A stretch of 49,032 bases of DNA from the NCBI GenBank assembly GCA_013002405.1, contig JABDKA010000226.1, forward strand, positions 1 to 49,032, in the 5' to 3' direction. A program made the translations under genes and the position numbers. The stretch is from Sulfitobacter sp. GTDB lineage: Bacteria; Pseudomonadota; Alphaproteobacteria; Rhodobacterales; Rhodobacteraceae. Each line of letters starts with the position of its first letter. Position 1 is the first letter of the stretch. This document shows, piece after piece, positions 38,037 to 49,032 of this stretch. The notes under the pieces are model-generated. The model was not told where the DNA came from and searched no databases. It worked only from the letters and a program-made list of their open reading frames with translations.

Positions 38037-40472
38037 ATGAAATCACGCACAAGGGTCGCAGTCATCGGGGGCGGTATCGCTGGTTGTTCCACGCTTTATC
38101 ACCTGACGAAAGAGGGCTGGTCGGATGTGGTCCTGATCGAACGGGATGAACTGACATCGGGCACCACCTGGCACTCCGCAGCGCAGGTCACAAACTTCGG
38201 CATGAACCAGACCATGGTCGGTCTGAAGACCCACTCCATCAAGCTTTACAAGGAGCTGCGGGATGATCCCGATTACCCGGTCGGGTATCACCACGGCGAT
38301 GGCGGCATTCGACTGGCGAATACCGAGGCGCAGATGCAGGGCTATCGCCACTTTGCCTCCATGGCGCGGGGCATGGGTGTCACCTTCGAAGTGATCGACG
38401 CGGCGGAATGTGCTCGCAGGCATCCGCTGATTTCGACCGATAACCTGTTGGGCGGGCTTTGGGACGGCGAGGATGGTGATATCGACCCCGCGCAGCTTTG
38501 CCAAGCGCTCGCCTTTCACGCCCGCAAGGCGGGAGCGGAGGTCTATCGCCATTCCAATGTCACCGGACTGCGGCAGCACAAAGATGACACATGGACGGTT
38601 GAAACCGACAAGGGCAGCATCGACGCGGATATCGTTGTCAACGCCTGCGGCTACCGCGTCAACGAGGTGGGCGCGATGATGGGAGTGCAGCACCCCGTGG
38701 CTTCAATGGAGCATCAGTATTTCGTCACCGAGGATATCCCCGCGATTGCCGAGGCGGGGCACCGCATGCCGCTACTGCGCTGCCCGATCTCCGACTACTA
38801 TTCGCGACAGGAAAAGAACGGGCTTCTGGTGGGATTTTATGAGCAGGACTGCAAGACCTGGGGCATGGACGGGATCAGTCCCGCCTTTTCCAACGATCTA
38901 TGCCCCGACGATCTGGACCGCGTTATGGAAGTGCTGGAGGGGGCCTTTGAGAGGATGCCGGTTCTGGCCGAGGTGGGGATCAAGCGGATCGTCAACGGGC
39001 CCATCACCTACACGATTGACGGGGCACCGTTGGTCGGGCCAATCCCCGGCAAGCGCAACGCCTTCTGCATCATTGGTCTGCGCGCGGGCGTGGGTGAAGG
39101 CGGCGGGCACGGCTGGCTGCTGGCACAACAGATCGTTAACGGTGAAGCGCAGTATGACACCTGGTGCGTCGACCCGCGCAGGTTCACGGGGCATACCAAC
39201 GTCGAATTGACAGCCCTCAAGGCCATTGAGGACTACCAGAACGAATTCCGGTTTCATTTTCCCCATGAACATCGCCCTGCAGGACGTAATGCCAAGACAA
39301 CGCCTCTGACGCCGATCATGGCTGCTGAAGGTGCTGAATTCACAGTTGTGAATGGCTGGGAGCGCGTGGATTACATTAAACCGTCCCCGGATTTCCATCC
39401 AAGTCTGAGCTTTGATTTCGACGAAGCCTTTGATGTCGTCGCTGCCGAAATACACAACGTGCAGGAAAACGTCGGTCTTTGCGAAGTCAACGGCTTCAAC
39501 CGGTTCGAGATCACCGGCGCCGACCGGCACAGTTTTCTTGACCGGATGTTCTGCGGTGCCGTGACAAGGAAGGATGGGCGCGTCGGCCTTGGCTATCTTC
39601 TCAACCATCAAGGCATGGTCAAGGGGGAGGCTACCATTGCCAACATACCTGCCTCTGACCGGGGGCCTGCACGGCTCTGGTATGGATCGGCAGCAGCATC
39701 TGAATTCCATGATATGGACTGGCTGACTGCACACCTGCAAGCAGACGAAGACGTGCAGATCCGCAGTCTGACCAACGATCAAACGATCCTGGTTCTGGCA
39801 GGGCCGAAGGCACGCCAGGTGTTGAGCGCCTGCGCGCGCGGCGACTGGTCAAAAGAAGCCTTCCCCTGGCTCAGTGTGAGGGAGTGCTTTATCGGGTTCG
39901 CCCCGGCAACGGTGATGGGCGTCAGCTTCTCGGGCGAGCTGGCCTATGAGATCCACGTGCCGAATGCATCGCTATACGCGGCCTACCTTGCCCTGCGCGA
40001 GGCGGGAAAAGCGCAGGGTCTGAAACTCTTCGGGGCCCGTTCGGTGGAATCCATGCGGATGGAGAAAGGGTTCCTCCATTGGAAGGCGGATCTGATTACG
40101 GAATTCGATCCATTCGAGACTGGCCTGGACCGTTTCGTTAAGCTCGAGAAAGGCGACTTCGTGGGCCGGGACGCCCTTCTTGAGCGCACAAAAGCGGGGC
40201 CGAGGAAATGCCTGGTCACGCTGGAACTCGGCACCAGCCGCGCGCCCGCCCACGCAGGTGCATCCCTGATACTGGACGATCACGTTGTCGGCACCATCAC
40301 GTCCGGCGACTGGGGCCACCGGACCAACAAGAACCTTGCCTATGCCTTCGTGGAACCGGGCCTCGCACAGATCGGGTCAACAATGGAACTGGACCTATGC
40401 GGTGACATCTTGGAGGCAAAGGTAATCGCCCCATCACCCTACGATCCGGAATTCGCTTTGATGCGATCCTGA
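38037..40472 (+). CDS. FAD-dependent dimethylglycine/sarcosine dehydrogenase-like protein with GcvT domain
   Basis: An 811-residue two-part enzyme. The N-terminal half is a DAO-type FAD oxidase (VAVIGGGIAGCSTLYHL, then SGTTWHSAAQ with His46 in the place of the histidine that carries covalent FAD in dimethylglycine dehydrogenase). The C-terminal half from about 430 is a GcvT-like folate-binding domain (GFNRFEITGADRHSFLDRM, VGVSFSGELAYEIHVP-like segment, MRMEKGFLHWKADLITEFDPFE). Such enzymes demethylate dimethylglycine, sarcosine or related N-methyl compounds and hand the carbon to tetrahydrofolate. GGGGGGAAAG precedes the ATG but can be masked by the upstream arm. It is a single gene, convergent with glgB. 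Confidence 0.9.
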   Translation: MKSRTRVAVIGGGIAGCSTLYHLTKEGWSDVVLIERDELTSGTTWHSAAQVTNFGMNQTMVGLKTHSIKLYKELRDDPDYPVGYHHGDGGIRLANTEAQMQGYRHFASMARGMGVTFEVIDAAECARRHPLISTDNLLGGLWDGEDGDIDPAQLCQALAFHARKAGAEVYRHSNVTGLRQHKDDTWTVETDKGSIDADIVVNACGYRVNEVGAMMGVQHPVASMEHQYFVTEDIPAIAEAGHRMPLLRCPISDYYSRQEKNGLLVGFYEQDCKTWGMDGISPAFSNDLCPDDLDRVMEVLEGAFERMPVLAEVGIKRIVNGPITYTIDGAPLVGPIPGKRNAFCIIGLRAGVGEGGGHGWLLAQQIVNGEAQYDTWCVDPRRFTGHTNVELTALKAIEDYQNEFRFHFPHEHRPAGRNAKTTPLTPIMAAEGAEFTVVNGWERVDYIKPSPDFHPSLSFDFDEAFDVVAAEIHNVQENVGLCEVNGFNRFEITGADRHSFLDRMFCGAVTRKDGRVGLGYLLNHQGMVKGEATIANIPASDRGPARLWYGSAAASEFHDMDWLTAHLQADEDVQIRSLTNDQTILVLAGPKARQVLSACARGDWSKEAFPWLSVRECFIGFAPATVMGVSFSGELAYEIHVPNASLYAAYLALREAGKAQGLKLFGARSVESMRMEKGFLHWKADLITEFDPFETGLDRFVKLEKGDFVGRDALLERTKAGPRKCLVTLELGTSRAPAHAGASLILDDHVVGTITSGDWGHRTNKNLAYAFVEPGLAQIGSTMELDLCGDILEAKVIAPSPYDPEFALMRS

Positions 40473-40592
40473 GGTCCACTCGAGATCAACACCCCTTCCG
40501 CTTCCCAATTGGAAATTGCCTGTCAGTCGGCTTGAGAAGTCCGGGGCAAAGAGATTCCTGGCACCCCCTGTCACTTATGGTCTCAATCACAA

Positions 40593-42815
40593 TCAGTTGG
40601 CATTCTGGTGGCCCAGTTGAAAGAAGAGCGTCGTATTGCCCGGAATATCGAAACTGATTGATTGGGATTGCCCGCTCCATGCGATGTCTTCAGTGCTGCA
40701 TGAGACCGGCCCATGTCCTGATCCTCCGAACGCTGCGGCGTTGCTGTTCAGCGCGACATCCCACCGCCCACTGCGTGGAACGCCCAAACGGTAGCCTGCG
40801 CGCGGTGCAGGGGTCATATTGCAGACGACCACGACAGGGTCCTGCCCGTCTTTGCCCTGACGGACCCACGCGTAGACGGACAGGTCGGACTGATCGACCT
40901 CAAGCCAATAAAAGCCTGCCGGGTCACAATCGGTGGCGTAAAGGGTCGGGGTGTCTTTGTAGAACCTGTTCAGCGCCTTGACCCAATCCTGCATCCCGCG
41001 ATGCCATTCATGGTCGAGCAGGTGCCAGTCGAGTGAACGTTCGTGGCTCCACTCCAGACCTTGGGCAAACTCCTGTCCCATGAACAAAAGCTTTTTGCCC
41101 GGATGGCCCCACATAAAGCCGTAGTAGCTCCGCAGGCCCGCGAACTTGTCGAACCCCTCGCCCGGCATCTTGGACAACATCGATCCCTTGCCGTGCACGA
41201 CTTCATCGTGGCTGATCGGCAGGATGAAGTTCTCCGAGAACGCATAGGTCAGGCCGAAAGTCATCTGGTGGTGGTGATGCGACCGGTGGATCGGGTCACG
41301 GCCCATGTAGTCAAGCGTGTCGTTCATCCAACCCATGTTCCATTTGAAACCGAAGCCAAGCCCGCCCTGATCGACAGGTTTGCTAACACCCGGGAAGGAG
41401 GTGCTTTCTTCGGCGGCCATCACCACGCCTGCGTCGGCGTCATATACCAGTGCATTGGTACGCTGCAGGAAGGCGATGGCTTCCAGGTTCTCACGTCCAC
41501 CGTGTTCGTTGGGGATCCACTCGCCCTCGTTTCGCGAATAATCGCGGTAGAGCATGGAGGCCACGGCATCCACGCGCAGGCCGTCAATGTGGAATTCCTT
41601 GATCCAATAGAGCGCGTTGGCGCAGAGGAAATTCTGCACCTCGCGTCGTCCGTAGTTGTAGATCAATGTGTTCCAGTCCTGATGAAACCCCTCACGCGGG
41701 TCGGCATGTTCGTAGAGTGCTGACCCGTCGAATTGCCCCAGACCATGCGCGTCTGTCGGGAAGTGCCCTGGCACCCAGTCAAGCAACACACCAAGGCCTG
41801 CGATGTGGGCGGCATTCACGAAGGCGCGGAATTCATCCGGTGTGCCGAAACGGATTGTCGGGGCGAAAAGACCGATGGGCTGATAGCCCCAGGAGCCGTC
41901 AAAAGGGAATTCGGATATCGGCATCAGTTCGATATGCGTGAAGCCCATGTCACAAACGTATTCGACCAGCTCGGAAGCGAACTCCAGATAGCTGAGCGGG
42001 CGATCACCCTCTTCAACCTTGCGCCGCCATGAGCCGAGGTGCACCTCGTAGATCGAAATGGGTTGATCATGGCGGTTTCGGGCGGCGCGAGTTGTCATCC
42101 AATTGTCGTCGGTCCAGGCGAATCCGTTCAAATCACGCACGACAGATGCCGTTGCCGGAGGGTGCTCTGCGCCGAACCCAACGGGGTCTGCCTTGAGCGG
42201 CAGGATGGTGCCTGAACCATCACGGATCTCGTATTTGTAGACAGTACCTTCGCCCAAATCGGGGACAAAGATTTCCCATATGCCAGTCGATCCGCGTGCG
42301 CGCATTACATGCCGACGTCCGTCCCATTGGTTGAATTCGCCAACAACGGAAACGCGCGAAGCTGCGGGGGCCCAGACCGCGAAATGCACGCCGGCCGCCC
42401 CTTGATGTGTCATCGGATGCGCGCCCATACGGTCCCAAAGCTGCAAGTGAGCCCCTTCGGCGATCAGGTATTCGTCAAGCTCGCCCAGAACGGGGCCAAA
42501 GCGGTACGCATCGTTCTGCTCCCACTCCGTTTCACCGCTGCGGGCACGCAGACGGTATGCCGCCGTGGCGACGCCCCCGGGCACGTAGCCCGAAAACAGC
42601 CCGCGTCCGTCAAGCCGCTCCAGCGTGGCCGCGACCTTGCCGGTTTTTCCGTCCAGCACGTCAACACTTTGCGCACCGGGCACGAGTGCGGTGACGCTCC
42701 AGCGGCGGCCGTTCTTGTGCGGGCCGAGGACCGAGAAGGGATCGGACATCGTGCCATTCAACAGCGCTTCGGCCGTGTTCGTGTCAAATGTCGGGCTGTA
42801 GGTTGCTTTGGTCAC
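40593..42815 (-). CDS. glgB: 1,4-alpha-glucan branching enzyme
   Basis: A 740-residue GH13 branching enzyme that makes alpha-1,6 branches in glycogen. An N-terminal region and CBM48 (about 10-210, including GAHPMTHQGAAGVHFAVWAP) precede the catalytic barrel. The nucleophile Asp is in DGLRVDAVAS, the acid/base Glu is in MAAEESTSFP and the third Asp is in PISHDEVVHGKGSM. Length is normal for GlgB. It starts with GTG, overlapping the glgP stop by 4 bp (GTGA), and is the last gene of the minus-strand operon. No terminator is evident after it; the next gene is convergent, 120 bp away. Confidence 0.95.
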   Translation of the reverse strand: MTKATYSPTFDTNTAEALLNGTMSDPFSVLGPHKNGRRWSVTALVPGAQSVDVLDGKTGKVAATLERLDGRGLFSGYVPGGVATAAYRLRARSGETEWEQNDAYRFGPVLGELDEYLIAEGAHLQLWDRMGAHPMTHQGAAGVHFAVWAPAASRVSVVGEFNQWDGRRHVMRARGSTGIWEIFVPDLGEGTVYKYEIRDGSGTILPLKADPVGFGAEHPPATASVVRDLNGFAWTDDNWMTTRAARNRHDQPISIYEVHLGSWRRKVEEGDRPLSYLEFASELVEYVCDMGFTHIELMPISEFPFDGSWGYQPIGLFAPTIRFGTPDEFRAFVNAAHIAGLGVLLDWVPGHFPTDAHGLGQFDGSALYEHADPREGFHQDWNTLIYNYGRREVQNFLCANALYWIKEFHIDGLRVDAVASMLYRDYSRNEGEWIPNEHGGRENLEAIAFLQRTNALVYDADAGVVMAAEESTSFPGVSKPVDQGGLGFGFKWNMGWMNDTLDYMGRDPIHRSHHHHQMTFGLTYAFSENFILPISHDEVVHGKGSMLSKMPGEGFDKFAGLRSYYGFMWGHPGKKLLFMGQEFAQGLEWSHERSLDWHLLDHEWHRGMQDWVKALNRFYKDTPTLYATDCDPAGFYWLEVDQSDLSVYAWVRQGKDGQDPVVVVCNMTPAPRAGYRLGVPRSGRWDVALNSNAAAFGGSGHGPVSCSTEDIAWSGQSQSISFDIPGNTTLFFQLGHQNAN

Positions 42816-45217
42816 TTGTCATCTCCCAAAAGCGATGAGACGCCCCAGATGTCGTCGGCATAGCCTTGAATTGTGCGATCAGATGAGAACCAACCGGAAT
42901 GCGCGGTGTTGAGGACTGCCATCCGCGCCCATCTATCGCCGTCGGAGAAGCCTGCGTCGACGTTGCGCTGCGCGTCCCAATAAGCGTCGAAATCGGCGCC
43001 CACCATAAAGTAGTCGTCGCGCAACAGTTTTTCGAGCACGGGCCAGTGGCGCGTCGGCTCTCCGGGTGAGTAGAAGCCGGTTCGGATCTGGTCGATGACC
43101 TCTCTGAGGATCGGGCTTTGGTCGATGTAGTTCTGGGCAACATAGCCGTCCCGCGCGGCCTGAACCCCTTCCGCCGTCAAGCCGAAAATATAGATATTCT
43201 CATCGCCAACATGGTCGCGGATTTCGACGTTTGCGCCATCCAGCGTGCCGATGGTCACCGCGCCATTCAGGGCAAATTTCATGTTGCCGGTGCCAGAGGC
43301 CTCTTTGCCCGCAGTTGAGATTTGCTCTGACAGGTCCGCTGCCGGGATCAGGATTTCCGCCATGGAGACATTGTAATTGGGCGGATAGATCACCTTGAGC
43401 CGATCGCCGATCACCGGATCCTCGTTGATGGATTTTGCGATGTCGTTGATCAGCCAGATGATGTTCTTGGCGTCGATATAGGCCGGGGCCGCCTTGCCGC
43501 CAAAAAACTTGACGCGCGGGGTCCATTCGGCGCTGGGGTCGCGCCGAATTGCGTTGGCAAGCGCCGCGGTTTCCAGCGCGTTCATCAATTGCCGCTTGTA
43601 TTCGTGGATGCGCTTGATCTGGATATCGAACATGGCGTCAGGCGAAATCTCGACCCCCATGTTCTCCGAAACCCAATCGACAAGACGCAGCTTGTTCTCC
43701 CGCTTGATGGCCATGAACCGCTCGCGGAAATTCACATCGTCGGCAAGCGGGGCCAGTTTCTCCAACTGTTCCAGATCGTTGACCCATTCGGTGCCGATGG
43801 TGTCGTTCAGCAAATTGCGCAGACCGGGGTTGCAGCCATGCACCCACCGGCGTGGGGTCACGCCGTTGGTCTGGTTCAGGATGCGGTCGGGATAGACGGC
43901 ATGCAGATCGCTGAAAACGGTTTGCTTCATCAGATCCGTGTGCAGCGCCGACACGCCATTAACCTTGCGCGCGCAGGTAAAGGCAAGTGTTCCCATGTTG
44001 ACGTTGCCGTCCGCGACGACACGTGGGTTGACGCTCTTTTTGGATGATTTCACATCGCGGGCCAGACGGTCGTCGATCCGCTCAATCAACTGCATGTGGC
44101 GGGGCAGGATCGTGCCCATCAAGGACACTTCCCACGCCTCCAGCGCTTCGGGAAGAAGCGTGTGGTTGGTATAGTGCAACGTGCCCTGGGCGATATTAAA
44201 GGCGGTGTCAAAGTCGCGTCCGTGCACATCCATCAGTTGCCTGATCAACTCAGGCCCGGCAATCGCGGGATGGGTGTCGTTCATCTGGATCGCAACCTTG
44301 GCGGGCAGCGCCTGCAGGTCACCGTTATGGGCAAGGAAACGGCGCATCAGGTCTTGCAGGGAGGCGGAAGTAAAGAAGAACTCCTGTTTGAGGCGCAGTT
44401 CCTTGCCGATCTCGGTGCTGTCGTCGGGATAGAGCACCCGGGAGATGGTTTCGGCCAGTACTTCGGGGGCTGCGGCCTGCATGTATTCACCACGGTTGAA
44501 AGGGTCGAGGTCAAAGATCTTCTTCGGCTTTGCTGACCACAGGCGAAGTGTGTTGGTCCAACTGGCCCGCCATCCCGGTACCGGTGTGTCATAGGCCTGC
44601 GCCATTACGATGTCGGAGGGGGTCCAGACGGCGCTCTTGCCGGTCTCGGTGACCTGCCCGCCGAACCCGATGTCATAAAGACATTCAGAGCGTTCAAATT
44701 CCCAATTGTGTTGGTGGCGCAGCCAGTCTTCTGCCATTTCCACCTGGCGGCCATCCTCAAATGACTGGCGGAACAGACCGTGCGCGTAGCGGATGCCGTA
44801 ACCGTAAGCGGGGATGCCAAGACAGGACAGGCTGTCGAGAAAGCAGGCGGCGAGACGGCCCAGCCCGCCGTTGCCAAGAGCGGCATCGGGCTCATCGCCC
44901 ACCACATCGGCAAAGTCTACACCGTAGCTTGCCAGCGCCGCTTTTGCCTCATCCTCAAGACCCAGATTGTTCACCGCGTCCTCAAGAATACGGCCCAGCA
45001 GGAACTCCATCGAGAGATAATAAACCCGCTTGCGGTCCTTCGCGTAGGTCTGATGCGTTGCATCGAACCACGGTGCAATCAGCTTGTCGCGTACCGCGCG
45101 TGACAGGGCAAGACGCCAGTCCGTCAAGGATGCGCTGTCCGGTGTCTTGCCCACACTATGGGCAAGGTGAAAATCAATCGCGCTGGCCAGCGCGCCTGTA
45201 AATTCGACGTCTTTCAT
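42812..45217 (-). CDS. glgP: Glycogen/starch alpha-glucan phosphorylase
   Basis: An 801-residue phosphorylase that releases glucose-1-phosphate from glycogen. The pyridoxal-phosphate lysine is in the conserved KEASGTGNMKFALNGAVTIGT motif, and earlier landmarks include DEPDAALGNGGLGRLAACFLDS and the EYMQAAAPE segment. The start is uncertain among three in-frame Met codons (45238, 45232, 45217). I prefer ATG 45217 because GGAAA precedes it at a workable distance, though TTG/ATG forms farther upstream could be used. It begins about 40 nt after the phosphoglucomutase stop, and its own stop overlaps glgB. Confidence 0.94.
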   Translation of the reverse strand: MKDVEFTGALASAIDFHLAHSVGKTPDSASLTDWRLALSRAVRDKLIAPWFDATHQTYAKDRKRVYYLSMEFLLGRILEDAVNNLGLEDEAKAALASYGVDFADVVGDEPDAALGNGGLGRLAACFLDSLSCLGIPAYGYGIRYAHGLFRQSFEDGRQVEMAEDWLRHQHNWEFERSECLYDIGFGGQVTETGKSAVWTPSDIVMAQAYDTPVPGWRASWTNTLRLWSAKPKKIFDLDPFNRGEYMQAAAPEVLAETISRVLYPDDSTEIGKELRLKQEFFFTSASLQDLMRRFLAHNGDLQALPAKVAIQMNDTHPAIAGPELIRQLMDVHGRDFDTAFNIAQGTLHYTNHTLLPEALEAWEVSLMGTILPRHMQLIERIDDRLARDVKSSKKSVNPRVVADGNVNMGTLAFTCARKVNGVSALHTDLMKQTVFSDLHAVYPDRILNQTNGVTPRRWVHGCNPGLRNLLNDTIGTEWVNDLEQLEKLAPLADDVNFRERFMAIKRENKLRLVDWVSENMGVEISPDAMFDIQIKRIHEYKRQLMNALETAALANAIRRDPSAEWTPRVKFFGGKAAPAYIDAKNIIWLINDIAKSINEDPVIGDRLKVIYPPNYNVSMAEILIPAADLSEQISTAGKEASGTGNMKFALNGAVTIGTLDGANVEIRDHVGDENIYIFGLTAEGVQAARDGYVAQNYIDQSPILREVIDQIRTGFYSPGEPTRHWPVLEKLLRDDYFMVGADFDAYWDAQRNVDAGFSDGDRWARMAVLNTAHSGWFSSDRTIQGYADDIWGVSSLLGDDK

Positions 45218-45257
45218 GGTGTTTCCAGTCATGCTCATTTTGGGCCGGTTTGCTGCG

Positions 45258-48854
<3,597 letters not shown>

Positions 48855-48858
<4 letters not shown>

Positions 48859-49032
48859 TGTGACACCTGTGTGCCGACGAACATCACCAGCGAATGGGCG
48901 GAGACCGGCTGCCTTTTGCGTCCTTCGACCCGTCTTGAAGGTGCCTTTGGTGCGGCGGTATCCAGAACCCGATCCCAGCACGGATCAGCACCGGGATCGG
49001 GCAACAAGGCGCGTTTGTCCCTTTTGCCACCG
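48855..49032 (-). CDS. glgX: Glycogen debranching enzyme, C-terminal end (cut by window edge)
   Basis: The last 58 codons of a minus-strand frame that runs off the right edge and has no start inside the window. The C-terminal sequence (DPCWDRVLDTAAPKAPSRR ... VSAHSLVMFVGT) is the typical end of GlgX: a Trp-x-x-x-x-D-T-A segment followed by a V-x-A-x-S-x-x-x-F closing strand. GlgX removes side chains from phosphorylase-limit glycogen. Its stop (48857-48855) overlaps the malQ GTG start by 4 bp, confirming frame and operon order. The identity rests on few residues plus context. Confidence 0.72.

Overview
The window is high-GC DNA from an alphaproteobacterium, most likely a Rhodobacteraceae / roseobacter-type organism. 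That reading is inferred from the gene content: an FNR-boxed DUF6455-hemN pair, a FixL/FixK-type oxygen circuit, a phasin, a dimethylglycine/sarcosine dehydrogenase-like protein, a PhoX-like phosphatase, and a glgX-malQ-pgm-glgP-glgB cluster. No rRNA, tRNA, insertion sequence, phage gene or CRISPR array was seen.

Layout. 1-3784: end of an RND efflux pump, then a tight plus-strand group (FAD amine-oxidase-like protein, membrane methyltransferase, UbiG-like methyltransferase, NAD(P)-binding protein). 3793-5577: hemN and its DUF6455 partner behind an FNR-type promoter. 5649-6745: HAD phosphatase and RidA. 6873-10870: a four-gene catabolic operon joined by ATGA overlaps (creatininase, CodA-like deaminase, GlcD-like flavin oxidase, small membrane protein). 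10885-31876: a roughly 20-kb low-oxygen and stress island. 31985-36909: BT1-type transporter, zinc alcohol dehydrogenase, PhoX-like secreted protein. 37008-40472: TPR protein and a large FAD/GcvT dehydrogenase with an unusual structured leader. 40593-49032: glycogen operon on the minus strand, running off the right edge.

The main discovery is the organisation of the 10.9-31.9 kb island. At its centre is a soluble hybrid histidine kinase whose PAS domain has the FixL haem-pocket residues (His69, Arg89). It converges on an OmpR-type response regulator and lies beside a FixK-like Crp/Fnr protein with the E-x2-S-R recognition helix. This matches the hFixL-FxkR-FixK arrangement known from Rhizobium etli rather than classical FixLJ. 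Nine TTGAN-N4-NTCAA-type boxes lie in the window. Eight of them have a plausible -10 hexamer 21-23 nt downstream, the geometry of class II FNR promoters. The boxed genes encode a DksA-like protein, a Crp-like protein without a DNA-binding domain, flavodoxin, phasin, VIT-type metal transporter, M50-CBS protease, Hsp20 and universal stress protein, CbpM, a Kef-type antiporter and a Na/Pi transporter. The set resembles an oxygen-limitation dormancy regulon.

Other points of interest are a 12-bp helix that would sequester the ribosome-binding site of the dimethylglycine-dehydrogenase-like gene, two probably leaderless genes, two short leader ORFs coupled by ATGA overlaps, a PHO-box-like repeat before the PhoX-like gene, and a partial glgX at the right edge.
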